A stretch of DNA of 23,707 nucleotides from CAZPXF01 sp964590945 (GCA_964590945.1 CAZPXF010000029.1:1-23707); one strand, 5' to 3'. Shown: positions 7,751 to 14,386, numbered from the stretch's first letter. Translations and numbers: made by a program. Notes: generated by a model from the sequence alone, not told the origin.

Positions 7751-7775
7751 GAGCCGGACAAAATATGTCCGGCTC
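7751..7775 (-). terminator. Strong hairpin between the DUF4250 gene and pdxS
   Basis: GAGCCGGACA (7751-7760), loop AAATA, TGTCCGGCTC (7766-7775): a perfect 10-base-pair GC-rich stem 14 bases beyond the DUF4250 stop. On the minus strand it is not followed by a U-run (AGACTATGTG follows), so it is an imperfect intrinsic terminator; it may instead be an attenuator or a 3'-end stabilising structure. Confidence 0.5.
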
Positions 7776-7789
7776 TTACATTCCTCTCA

Positions 7790-7966
7790 TTATACAAACT
7801 GATTTGTGCGTCGGTTGTATTCGTAATCAATTTCGTTCAGTCTCTCAACGATATCTTCTTTCTCCACACCGAGATCTTTACACATCACATCCAGATTCGC
7901 GTAGCGGTCTCTCAGGTATGTATTTACTACGCTAAGCAGCATAGCCGGATCGTTTGGCAGATTCAT
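7790..7966 (-). CDS. DUF4250 domain-containing small protein
   Basis: A 58-residue protein beginning MNLPNDPAMLLSVVNTYLRD and ending N-R-R-T-N-Q-F-V. The L-P-N-D-P-x-M-L-L-S start, the L-R-D-x-Y centre and the Y-E-Y-N-x-x-x-N-Q-F-V end match my memory of DUF4250, a short clostridial family of unknown function. The charged helical middle (D-L-G-V-E-K-E-D-I-V-E-R-L-N-E-I) suggests a small helix-turn-helix-like or interaction domain, but I would not claim DNA binding. The start has AGGGGGA about eight bases upstream. It lies 57 bases after the formyl-THF cyclo-ligase and is probably the last gene of the DUF896 transcript, ending at the 7751-7775 hairpin. Confidence 0.85.
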   Translation of the reverse strand: MNLPNDPAMLLSVVNTYLRDRYANLDVMCKDLGVEKEDIVERLNEIDYEYNRRTNQFV

Positions 7967-8023
7967 TGGTCATTCCCCCTTTTATTCAAATTAGATTTGT
8001 TCGGATCCTTTCGCATAAGATAC

Positions 8024-8581
8024 TCATCTTCTGTAGATCGTGGTATCCGTAATGACTGCGTCCACCTTCCGGTCCGTCTCTTCCACAGGCAGCGCATCGG
8101 TCATTTGCTCGGAAAAGGCGATTCCCACCGTATGGATGTCCGGATGCTTCGCAAGATAGCGGTCATAAAACCCCTTCCCATACCCTATACGGTTACAGGA
8201 AGGATCGAATACCGTCCCCGGAACGATCATCAGTACATTGCCGGAGGGTTCACAGCGCCTGCAGATCTTCTTCGGCTCTGAAATTCCAAAATATCCGGCC
8301 TCCAGATCCGCATCGCCATGTACCTTGTAAAAGTACATGCTGTCACCTTCCACACGCGGTACTGCCACCTGCATCCCGCGCTTCTGCGCTTCCCTTCGGA
8401 TCAGTTCCGTCTGTACTTCATCATGAAAATCCATATAACAAAACAAAAGATCCGCCTGTTCAAAATACGGATATTGTATGACTGTTTCACAGATCTTTCT
8501 GCTTTTTTCATCCTGTACTTCCTTTGGAATGGAGGATCGGATTTTAAGGATCCGCTTTCTAATGTCCTTCTTTGTTTCCAA
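8024..8581 (-). CDS. 5-formyltetrahydrofolate cyclo-ligase
   Basis: Converts 5-formyl-THF to 5,10-methenyl-THF using ATP, recycling folate in the cytoplasm (MTHFS/YgfA family). With this start it has 185 residues. The N-terminus K-K-D-I-R-K-R-I-L-K-I-R is the typical ATP-contacting segment. C-P-x-E-type folate residues are less clear, but the signature R-I-G-Y-G-K-G-F-Y-D-R-Y-L near the C-terminus is diagnostic. The start is uncertain. TTG at 8581 fits the family N-terminus and has GGGTGAG close by; an ATG at 8611 with AGGAG four bases upstream would add 10 residues. With the TTG it overlaps DUF896 by 23 bases, which suggests translational coupling. It lies in a small operon with DUF896 and DUF4250. 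Confidence 0.9.
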   Translation of the reverse strand: METKKDIRKRILKIRSSIPKEVQDEKSRKICETVIQYPYFEQADLLFCYMDFHDEVQTELIRREAQKRGMQVAVPRVEGDSMYFYKVHGDADLEAGYFGISEPKKICRRCEPSGNVLMIVPGTVFDPSCNRIGYGKGFYDRYLAKHPDIHTVGIAFSEQMTDALPVEETDRKVDAVITDTTIYRR

Positions 8582-8780
8582 ATTTCTCACCCAGATTCGT
8601 AATGCTTCCATCCTTCTCCTGGATGGAAATGTTATCAAGCTGCCCGCGCAGGTTTCTTCTTATATCGGCGAGAAACTCCTCGCGCAGAAGCTTCTGTTCC
8701 TTCCGTTCTTCTGCATTCAGTCCTTCCGCTTTTGACTTTCTTGCCAGCTCGTTAATCCTCTGTATCTTCTTATCGTTCAT
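8559..8780 (-). CDS. DUF896 (YnzC-like) small protein
   Basis: A 73-residue basic, helical protein. The motif I-N-E-L-A-R-K-S-K-A-E-G-L-N-A-E-E-R-K-E-Q, followed by L-R-E-E-F-L-A-D-I-R, matches the DUF896/YnzC family: short two-helix cytoplasmic proteins common in Firmicutes, in some species tied to the SOS operon, but without an assigned biochemical role. The ATG follows GAGGACATGAG. It is the first gene after a good promoter (8816-8844). Its 3' end overlaps the start region of the formyl-THF cyclo-ligase. Confidence 0.9.
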   Translation of the reverse strand: MNDKKIQRINELARKSKAEGLNAEERKEQKLLREEFLADIRRNLRGQLDNISIQEKDGSITNLGEKFGNKEGH

Positions 8781-8815
8781 CTCATGTCCTCACATTCAAA
8801 ATACAAGCAAACTCT

Positions 8816-8844
8816 ATCATACATGAATTTTGTCTGCCTGTCCA
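8816..8844 (-). promoter_or_regulatory. Sigma-A-type promoter of DUF896 / formyl-THF cyclo-ligase / DUF4250
   Basis: Minus strand: -35 TGGACA (8844-8839), 17-base spacer, -10 TATGAT (8821-8816). Both boxes match five of six positions. The -35 lies four bases beyond the stop of the BofC-like gene, so the three downstream genes can be expressed independently of the sporulation block. Confidence 0.65.
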
Positions 8845-8847
8845 CTG

Positions 8848-9219
8848 TCAGCTTGAATAATTTTCAAGAAAACTGTACAGCGCCTTTTGATCCGCAATAT
8901 ATTTTCCTTCTGCGATCTCCTCCTGCAGATCCTCCGGAAGTCCGTCGTAAACAATGTCCGTATATTCAAATATGGTTTTCTTATCCGCCTCATACACAAC
9001 AATCTGGCCGGCTTTCAGGCAAATATAATACCCCGCCGGTTCGTTTTCCGCAGCGTCCACGATCTGCATGGAGTTCACCTGCTCGTCCGCTTTATCTTCC
9101 TCCATATTTTCAGAGACAGCCTCCGGATCGATCGCCTGCATTGTATGATCATAGCTGTAATAATATCCGACAGATAAAAGCAGACAAAGCATAAAAATAC
9201 TGATACTGAATTTTTTCAA
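8848..9219 (-). CDS. BofC-like C-terminal domain, membrane-anchored protein
   Basis: A 123-residue protein with an N-terminal membrane anchor or uncleaved signal (K-K-F, then a hydrophobic run of ~16 residues, then Tyr-rich), an acidic linker, and a C-terminal domain of about 60 residues: G-Y-Y-I-C-L-K-A-G-Q-I-V-V-Y, F-E-Y-T-D-I and L-P-E-D-L-Q-E-E-I-A-E-G-K-Y-I, ending Y-S-F-L-E-N-Y-S-S. That domain resembles the C-terminal domain of BofC, the forespore protein that controls SpoIVB signalling in Bacillus; clostridial homologues are often annotated only as hypothetical. A GTG at 9228 also opens the frame, but it lies inside the SD (AGAGGTG); the TTG at 9219, six bases after that SD, is the better start. 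It lies after the flippase in the same direction. The sporulation role is inference. Confidence 0.7.
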   Translation of the reverse strand: MKKFSISIFMLCLLLSVGYYYSYDHTMQAIDPEAVSENMEEDKADEQVNSMQIVDAAENEPAGYYICLKAGQIVVYEADKKTIFEYTDIVYDGLPEDLQEEIAEGKYIADQKALYSFLENYSS

Positions 9220-9225
9220 GATGTT

Positions 9226-9232
9226 CACCTCT
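9226..9232 (-). promoter_or_regulatory. SD deciding a TTG start (BofC-like gene)
   Basis: AGAGGTG on the minus strand is followed by six bases and TTG at 9219-9217. The only alternative start, GTG at 9228, is part of the SD itself and therefore unlikely. Confidence 0.65.
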
Positions 9233-9261
9233 TTTTATCCAGTATCAGCCAATTTTTCCTT

Positions 9262-9301
9262 TTTTATTCCCCGTTTACCGGTTTTATTCCCTGATTACCG
9301 G
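9262..9301 (-). repeat. Two tandem copies of a 20-base unit over the flippase stop codon
   Basis: Plus-strand units 9262-9281 (TTTTATTCCCCGTTTACCGG) and 9282-9301 (TTTTATTCCCTGATTACCGG) agree at 18 of 20 positions. The right unit contains the flippase stop codon and last Arg codon; the left one is non-coding. It looks like a small local duplication. Confidence 0.8.
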
Positions 9302-10950
9302 AGAAGGCGGACTTTCTTTAGCACTTTTGCGATCATAGCGCCTTTCGGCATCTGAAGAATTTCTTCCTCTGTCACTGTTTTCAGTCCGATGAGCGCGGCA
9401 GCATAGACAAAAACTGCGACAAGGATGGACGCCAGAGTTCCGATTGTATTTCCCAAATAGCGGGAAACGCCCTGATAGCAGAGCCATGTAAATACTGCCA
9501 TGATCGCAGATGCTCCAAGCGGCTTGAAAAATGTCGTCTTATATTCGATCTTCAGATCAACGGATTTCCTGATCTTCCGGATGTTCAGATACGACATGAC
9601 GATGGCAAATACGATATTTGCCAGGACGACGCTGTAAATATTGATCTTGAATACAAGAAGGAAGATCAATATTGCAACAATGTGAACACCCAGCGCCACG
9701 ACCGCATGGTGCAGCGGCGACGTCATATGATTGATGCCCTGCAGGATCGCGTTTGTAACTGTAGAAAGGCAATAAAACGTCACATTAAGAAGCGCCAGCA
9801 TCAAAAGCCTGGAAGCAGTCTCACTTGCATCTGCGAACAGAAGCCGCATGATCGCTGATGACAATGTAAAATATCCAAAAGCACACGGAAGCGCTACGAT
9901 CATTGTAAACCGGATCGACAGGCTGACCTTATTCCGAACGGTATCCATCTGCTTTGCAGCGAACGCCGCCGTCAGAGTCGGAACAGCCGCCGCGCCGAAT
10001 GCATTTGCCACGCCGATTGGAACACGCACAAGGACATTGTATTCGCCGCTGAAAATTCCCCACAAAGAAACATATTCCTTCTGCGTAAATCCCATATGAT
10101 ACATTGCTTTGTTGTAAATCGCCTGATCGATGATTCCGCTGATGTTGTAAACGGCGGAGCTGAGCACGATCGGAACTGCCGTCAGGATCAGTATCTTAAT
10201 GATCGATGCATACGTTTCCTCCTGACCGGTCCGGTCCCTTTTGGCCTGGCGGCGCATTGTCTTTTTGTAAGCGCTGAGTACAAGCATCAGAAAAATAAGT
10301 CCCGCTGCCGCGCCGCATACCGTACCAAGCGTGCCTCCCGCGGCGCCGAAAGCCGGCTGGATCAGTTCATTCCCCTGACTTTCTGCAATCTTCGCCCCCG
10401 TTTTCATAAGGAGATAAGCCCCGACAAGACTGACAACAGCATTGACGATCTGCTCCAGGATCTGGGAGACCGCCGTTGGGATCATAGATCCGATCCCTTG
10501 AAAATATCCGCGGACAGAACCCATGACGGCAACAATGAAGAGGCACGGAGCCAGAACGCGGAGCGCGTACGCACTTAGCGGCGACGTCATAATATTTGCT
10601 GCAATGAAATCCGCTCCGAAAAAGATGATCAGCGCAACGCTTCCGCCTACGCAGACTGCAAAGAACAGCGCCCCCTTCAGTACCTTATGGGCATTCCTGT
10701 ACTCCTTTTTCGCCATCCGCGCCGACACAAGCTTGGATACCGCGATCGGCAGGCTGTACGAGGTCAGCAGCAGTGCAATATTGTATACTTCATAGGCGCA
10801 GCCGTAAAATCCATTTCCGGTATTTCCGATGATCCTTTTGAACGGAATGCGGTAAAACATTCCAATAAAACCAACTGCAACTGACGCAAAGGCAAGGATC
10901 GACCCCTGAATCAGGAAGCTGCTGTCGTTTTTCTTTTGTTTCGAACCCAT
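9295..10950 (-). CDS. SpoVB/YtgP-like polysaccharide or lipid flippase (MATE/MOP superfamily)
   Basis: A 551-residue integral membrane protein with about 14 hydrophobic segments, e.g. around residues 17-37, 95-118, 133-155 and 165-187, and four or more after 400. The start S-F-L-I-Q-G-S-I-L-A-F-A-S-V-A-V-G-F, then F-Y-R-I-P-F and the loop R-G-Y-F-Q-G-I-G-S-M-I-P-T-A-V-S-Q-I-L-E-Q are characteristic of the SpoVB/YtgP branch of the oligosaccharide/lipid-II flippase superfamily (PF01943/MurJ-related). Such proteins move lipid-linked cell-wall or spore-cortex precursors across the membrane. Whether this one serves vegetative wall or spore cortex cannot be decided; its place after yqfC-yqfD favours a sporulation link. 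The SD AAAGGAG is about 12 bases from the ATG, slightly far. It follows ybeY by 21 bases. Its last codons lie in a 20-base tandem duplication. Confidence 0.9.
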   Translation of the reverse strand: MGSKQKKNDSSFLIQGSILAFASVAVGFIGMFYRIPFKRIIGNTGNGFYGCAYEVYNIALLLTSYSLPIAVSKLVSARMAKKEYRNAHKVLKGALFFAVCVGGSVALIIFFGADFIAANIMTSPLSAYALRVLAPCLFIVAVMGSVRGYFQGIGSMIPTAVSQILEQIVNAVVSLVGAYLLMKTGAKIAESQGNELIQPAFGAAGGTLGTVCGAAAGLIFLMLVLSAYKKTMRRQAKRDRTGQEETYASIIKILILTAVPIVLSSAVYNISGIIDQAIYNKAMYHMGFTQKEYVSLWGIFSGEYNVLVRVPIGVANAFGAAAVPTLTAAFAAKQMDTVRNKVSLSIRFTMIVALPCAFGYFTLSSAIMRLLFADASETASRLLMLALLNVTFYCLSTVTNAILQGINHMTSPLHHAVVALGVHIVAILIFLLVFKINIYSVVLANIVFAIVMSYLNIRKIRKSVDLKIEYKTTFFKPLGASAIMAVFTWLCYQGVSRYLGNTIGTLASILVAVFVYAAALIGLKTVTEEEILQMPKGAMIAKVLKKVRLLR

Positions 10951-10971
10951 ATAAATGATAAACTCCTTTAA

Positions 10972-11466
10972 CTATCTTGGAATATGCAAAATATCCATGA
11001 TCTCTCTTTGTCTTCCTTCCATAAGTATGCGGTCATCCTCCTCAATATGATCGTAACCCATCAGATGAAGTATGCTGTGTACGATCAGGAATGTGTATTC
11101 CCGCTCTTCCGAATGGCCGTACTCCGCTGCCTGGGACAGCACCTTTTCTTTGGATATCACAATATCGCCAAGAATCAGCTCCCCGGTATCCGGCGAAAAC
11201 GCCGTAATATCATCTTCCAGAAAATCAAAATTCCCCGGTATCTCAAAATCGTTCATCGGAAAGGAAAGGACGTCGGTCGGTCGATCGACGTCACGGTTCT
11301 CCTTATTGATCTTCCGGATCGTCTCATTATCTGTAAGCAGAAGGCTCACCTCCGCCTCATAGGGGCACCCTTCCGCATCCAATGCAGCCTCTATGGCTCT
11401 TACCGCAAGCTCCCGGCATTCCAAAGGAAGCTTCACACTTCCATCCTCTTCCAGATATACTGTCAT
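10972..11466 (-). CDS. ybeY: Endoribonuclease / rRNA maturation factor YbeY
   Basis: A 164-residue zinc-dependent endoribonuclease of the UPF0054 family, needed for 16S rRNA 3'-end processing and late ribosome quality control. The metal site H130-x3-H134-x5-H140 is seen in I-V-H-S-I-L-H-L-M-G-Y-D-H. The upstream family motif N-K-E-N-R-D-V-D-R-P-T-D-V-L-S-F-P is also intact. Its ATG overlaps the phoH stop by four bases (ATGA), and an AAGGAG SD lies in the end of phoH. The phoH-ybeY pairing is widely conserved in Firmicutes. Confidence 0.97.
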   Translation of the reverse strand: MTVYLEEDGSVKLPLECRELAVRAIEAALDAEGCPYEAEVSLLLTDNETIRKINKENRDVDRPTDVLSFPMNDFEIPGNFDFLEDDITAFSPDTGELILGDIVISKEKVLSQAAEYGHSEEREYTFLIVHSILHLMGYDHIEEDDRILMEGRQREIMDILHIPR

Positions 11467-12449
11467 GACTTTCTCCTTTTCTTTGCCTTCTCCTGCCTGT
11501 CTTCATATACTTCATACGCCCTTACGATCCGCTGCACGAGCGGATGGCGCACAACATCCTTGCTTGTCAGATTGCAGATGGAAATGCCTTCCAGCCCGTC
11601 GATGACCTTTACCGCGACATCCAGGCCGGAAATGGCGCCGTGCGGAAGATCTTTTTGGGAAGAATCTCCGGTAACGACTACCCTGGAACCAAAGCCGATA
11701 CGCGTCAGGAACATCTTCATCTGCGCCGGTGTCGTATTCTGTGCTTCGTCGAGGATAATAAACGCATTATCCAGCGTGCGTCCCCGCATATATGCAAGTG
11801 GCGCGACCTCGATCAGGCCCTTTTCCGAATTTTTAAGAAAGCTTTCCGCACCCATGATCTGATAGAGTGCGTCATAGAGAGGTCGCAGATACGGATCGAT
11901 CTTACTCTGCAGATCCCCCGGAAGAAACCCAAGCTTCTCTCCCGCCTCGATCGCCGGACGCGTCAGAATAATACGGCTGACTTCGTCATTTTTAAAGGCC
12001 GTGATCGCCATAGCCATGGCAAGATATGTCTTTCCCGTTCCGGCAGGTCCAAGACCAAATGTGATCATATCCCTGCGGATGGCGTCCACATATTTCTTTT
12101 GTCCCAGTGTCTTTGGCTTCACCGGCTTTCCCTGAATCGTATGGCAGATCAGATCGGAATCCAGCTCCAGTACAGATCCCTCCTGCCCCTCCATAACAAG
12201 GGACAACAGATAATCCACATTCTGCTCCTGGATCATATTACCGCGCTTAGACAGTTCTGTGAGCTGTGTCAGAACCTTCTTTGCGCTGGCAGCATTCTTC
12301 GCCGGACCCATGACCTTTGTATTGCCGTCTCTGGAAATCAATGTGACACGCAGGGCGCGTTCGATCTTTTTCGCATAGACATCAAATTGACCGAACACAT
12401 TACTCTCGTGTTCAGCCGGTATCTGAATCATCTCTTCAACTATACTCAT
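11463..12449 (-). CDS. phoH: PhoH family ATPase
   Basis: A 328-residue PhoH/YbeZ-type P-loop ATPase, thought to act with YbeY in RNA metabolism, possibly as a helicase. The N-terminal ~110 residues contain a KH-like RNA-binding region typical of the long form. Walker A G-P-A-G-T-G-K-T is at 134-141 and the Walker B-type I-L-D-E-A-Q-N at 232-238; S-R-V-V-V-T-G-D-S-S-Q-K-D-L-P follows as sensor motif. The start has GGAG seven bases upstream. It lies nine bases after yqfD and overlaps ybeY by four bases, so it is a middle gene of the yqfC-yqfD-phoH-ybeY operon. Confidence 0.96.
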   Translation of the reverse strand: MSIVEEMIQIPAEHESNVFGQFDVYAKKIERALRVTLISRDGNTKVMGPAKNAASAKKVLTQLTELSKRGNMIQEQNVDYLLSLVMEGQEGSVLELDSDLICHTIQGKPVKPKTLGQKKYVDAIRRDMITFGLGPAGTGKTYLAMAMAITAFKNDEVSRIILTRPAIEAGEKLGFLPGDLQSKIDPYLRPLYDALYQIMGAESFLKNSEKGLIEVAPLAYMRGRTLDNAFIILDEAQNTTPAQMKMFLTRIGFGSRVVVTGDSSQKDLPHGAISGLDVAVKVIDGLEGISICNLTSKDVVRHPLVQRIVRAYEVYEDRQEKAKKRRKS

Positions 12450-12458
12450 CTACATCTC

Positions 12459-13727
12459 CTATTGTTCTTCTGTCTCAGACGTTTCCTTTATTATCCGGAT
12501 CTCCGTATCCTGCTTCCCCTCAGCCCTGCGGCACAGGATCAGGCTTCCGGAAATCACCGCCTCGTTCTGACCTACATGTATTTTAACACTATTCTCAGTA
12601 ATTTCTACCCCTTTTTGCGCTAAATTTCTGCAATACGTTTGAAAATGCTCCGAAAGTATCTGTTCCGCTTCCTCTCTGGTACAGGTGTCTTTGACAAAAT
12701 GATATTCCTTGCAGACCTTTGTCCCGTAATAGACTGGCATGTAAAAGGAATCCGACAGCCGAACCTGCCTTTCGTCCACGATCTGCTCACTGTATTTATA
12801 GCTGCATGCCTTTGCCCCAAGATAAAAGGAATAGCCAAACAGATTCAGGTAATACCCGGTCTGCTTTTTCCCGGTATATTCTTTTCTCCGGCAGCTCATC
12901 GTCAGCTTCTCTTCGTAGGTTTCCTTGCAGCGCACAACGATATCTGCATCCGCATGGACATAACGGTATGCGACGGTTTCGTCCGCGTCATTTTGTATCG
13001 AAATACAGCCGGACACAAGAATATCCCCCGGCTTCACCCGATCTCCTTTATGAACCAGCGGCGTTCCGGCGCGGGTGATCACAGAGACAACCGTACCGGA
13101 ATAATCGGCGACGATATCCGTACCGGTATCAGAATAGATTCCGTTTGCATTCTTATCTTCATCCTTCTTCCCGGCTTCTGTATCCGTGTTCTCCTTCACC
13201 TTAATGGAAAGACATGTGCCGTCCATTGCCACCGATACCCATGTAAGATCCTGAAAATCTTCCCGGAGCGCAGCGGCAATCCCGGAGCAGCTGACGTCCT
13301 TTTTCCACATTCCGTCGTATACTCCATTCTCACGCAGATATGCGATCAGCGTCTCATCCGATTCATGACTGTTTCCGGTAATCTCAATATTCCAGATATG
13401 CATGGACATGAAAAACAGAAGGAGGATTCCGCAAATAATTCCCGTAAAAAACAGCTTTCTCTTTCGAAATCGAAACAGAAAAAACGGAAGTCCGATCTTT
13501 TCTTCAATCTGAATTCGCATATGGGTTTTACCTGCGATCTTCCCGAGCTTTTTAAAATCCTCCGCCTGCATTTGGAAGACGTAGGAATTCCCTTCATTTT
13601 TCAGATTCCATATGCGAACGGCATGGTGATTGCACATATTCAGAAAACGTTCCGGAGAATACCCGATGATCCGGACTGTCAGATATCCTTTGATACGATT
13701 TAGACGTTCCACTTTCGCTCCATTCAT
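12459..13727 (-). CDS. yqfD: Sporulation protein YqfD
   Basis: A 422-residue membrane protein of the YqfD family (related to stage IV sporulation proteins), known from the Bacillus mother-cell programme. Visible features: a short cytoplasmic N-terminal domain (R-I-I-G-Y-S-P-E-R-F-L-N), a single membrane segment at about 92-110 after a basic K-R-K stretch, and a long extracytoplasmic part with I-W-N-I-E-I-T-G-N. Further on, D-Y-S-G-T-V-V-S-V-I-T-R-A-G-T-P-L and G-D-R-V-K-P-G-D-I-L-V-S-G are the conserved core. The ATG overlaps the yqfC stop (ATGA) and has no SD, so coupling is likely. A GTG at 13712, five bases after GGAG, is an alternative start giving M-E-R-L-N-R-I-K-G. Confidence 0.93.
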   Translation of the reverse strand: MNGAKVERLNRIKGYLTVRIIGYSPERFLNMCNHHAVRIWNLKNEGNSYVFQMQAEDFKKLGKIAGKTHMRIQIEEKIGLPFFLFRFRKRKLFFTGIICGILLLFFMSMHIWNIEITGNSHESDETLIAYLRENGVYDGMWKKDVSCSGIAAALREDFQDLTWVSVAMDGTCLSIKVKENTDTEAGKKDEDKNANGIYSDTGTDIVADYSGTVVSVITRAGTPLVHKGDRVKPGDILVSGCISIQNDADETVAYRYVHADADIVVRCKETYEEKLTMSCRRKEYTGKKQTGYYLNLFGYSFYLGAKACSYKYSEQIVDERQVRLSDSFYMPVYYGTKVCKEYHFVKDTCTREEAEQILSEHFQTYCRNLAQKGVEITENSVKIHVGQNEAVISGSLILCRRAEGKQDTEIRIIKETSETEEQ

Positions 13728-13993
13728 GGATACTGTATGGCTGCGATCCGGCCTTTGATCTTCATCTCATTTTCCGAATAATACTCTATATGGAGACCAT
13801 TCCCGGTAATCCTGTACTGGCCCGATTTCGACTGGAAACGAACCAGCTTATCCGTATATTCGATGATTCCACGGAAATTTTCAATTGTAATCTCATCGCC
13901 TCCCATAGATGTTAAGATCGGAACCCCGGTCAGGACGTCCCGCGGAGAATCCGTTGCCGCGGTAAGAAAATTCATTACTTTCTGTGTTTTCAT
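13724..13993 (-). CDS. yqfC: Sporulation protein YqfC (YabP/YqfC family)
   Basis: An 89-residue protein of the YabP/YqfC family. In Bacillus yqfC is a sigma-E-dependent mother-cell gene next to yqfD, the same order as here. Visible motifs: D-V-L-T-G-V-P-I-L-T, E-I-T-I-E-N-F-R-G-I-I-E-Y-T, and the C-terminal G-R-I-A-A-I-Q-Y. It overlaps yqfD by four bases. No recognisable SD precedes the ATG at 13993; instead a large hairpin ends six bases upstream. A second in-frame ATG (residue 7) has no better SD. A candidate sigma-E-like promoter (14025-14053) would place the transcript start inside the loop of that hairpin. Confidence 0.92.
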   Translation of the reverse strand: MKTQKVMNFLTAATDSPRDVLTGVPILTSMGGDEITIENFRGIIEYTDKLVRFQSKSGQYRITGNGLHIEYYSENEMKIKGRIAAIQYP

Positions 13994-13999
13994 GAATAA

Positions 14000-14036
14000 A
14001 CGCCATACATATACTTTTATAGTATATATATGGCGT
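14000..14036 (-). terminator. Large AT-rich hairpin between the feoA-like gene and yqfC
   Basis: ACGCCATACATATACT (14000-14015), loop TTTAT, AGTATATATATGGCGT (14021-14036): a 16-base stem with one mismatch. On the minus strand TTTATTC follows, and on the plus strand CTTTTGT, so it may act as a bidirectional but weak terminator for read-through from the FeoA-like gene. It also overlaps the likely yqfC promoter. Confidence 0.5.
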
Positions 14037-14053
14037 CTTTTGTAAACATATGA
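14025..14053 (-). promoter_or_regulatory. Candidate sigma-E-type sporulation promoter of yqfC-yqfD-phoH-ybeY
   Basis: Minus strand: TCATATG (14053-14047), 14-base spacer, CATATATA (14032-14025). This resembles the Bacillus sigma-E pattern (KMATATT, 14-15 bases, CATACAHT) at most positions, and the downstream genes belong to that regulon in Bacillus. No sigma-A promoter of comparable quality is seen. Inference from a recalled consensus. Confidence 0.4.
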
Positions 14054-14079
14054 TACGATTCCGAAATCAAATCCCCGCT

Positions 14080-14298
14080 TTAAAGAGAAACCTGTATCCG
14101 ATCTGCAACCTCATTGCCAATCGCAAATACCTTCTGTCCCGCACGGACGATCAGGCTGTCGCGGTTCTTGCTCACGACCCTGATGTCCTTTCCCTCTTCA
14201 ATGAAATTCTGTCTCAGAAAATCAAGAATCTCCGGAACTCCGAACATCCACAGGATCGTATAGATTCCCCCCGCGTCTGCTTTGGATAATGTCTGCAT
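14080..14298 (-). CDS. FeoA-like small protein
   Basis: A 72-residue protein with the SH3-like fold pattern of FeoA / the DtxR C-terminal domain: a short N-terminal strand, G-V-P-E-I-L-D-F-L-R-Q-N-F-I-E-E-G-K-D-I-R-V-V-S in the middle, D-S-L-I-V-R-A-G-Q-K-V-F-A-I, and the end E-V-A-D-R-I-Q-V. In known systems FeoA is a small cytoplasmic partner of the ferrous iron transporter FeoB; no feoB lies in this window, so iron transport is not shown. A GTG three codons upstream (14307) is part of the SD AGAGGTG; the ATG at 14298, six bases after it, is the start. It has its own promoter, with a palindrome in the spacer. Confidence 0.75.
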   Translation of the reverse strand: MQTLSKADAGGIYTILWMFGVPEILDFLRQNFIEEGKDIRVVSKNRDSLIVRAGQKVFAIGNEVADRIQVSL

Positions 14299-14356
14299 AC
14301 TTGTCACCTCTTATTGATAGATTTCTTATTTATTATTTCCTGAATTTCTTAAATCC

Positions 14357-14386
14357 ATTGTAAAACCAGTGGTTTATGTTAGTCAA
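14357..14386 (-). promoter_or_regulatory. Promoter of the FeoA-like gene
   Basis: Minus strand: -35 TTGACT (14386-14381), 18-base spacer, -10 TACAAT (14362-14357); both match five of six. It lies in the 140 bases between carB and the FeoA-like gene. The spacer contains a palindrome listed separately. Confidence 0.6.
14363..14375. promoter_or_regulatory. Palindrome AAACCA-G-TGGTTT in the promoter spacer (possible operator)
   Basis: A perfect six-base dyad around one central base, directly next to the -10 box of the FeoA-like gene. A protein bound here would block RNA polymerase. Which regulator, and whether it senses metal, cannot be told. Confidence 0.45.

Noticed and set aside
7600..7789. 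Riboswitch or ncRNA in the 190 bases upstream of pdxS
   Set aside because: Only one hairpin and one palindrome are visible; no conserved riboswitch core or second helix set could be recognised.
7963..8016. 17-residue minus-strand frame whose TGA overlaps the DUF4250 ATG
   Set aside because: The arrangement could be a coupling leader peptide, but there is no SD before it and the composition (Lys/Asn/Arg) is unremarkable.
11544..13703. Long plus-strand frames opposite phoH and yqfD (359 and 354 codons)
   Set aside because: Antisense shadows of conserved genes with no domain or regulatory signal.
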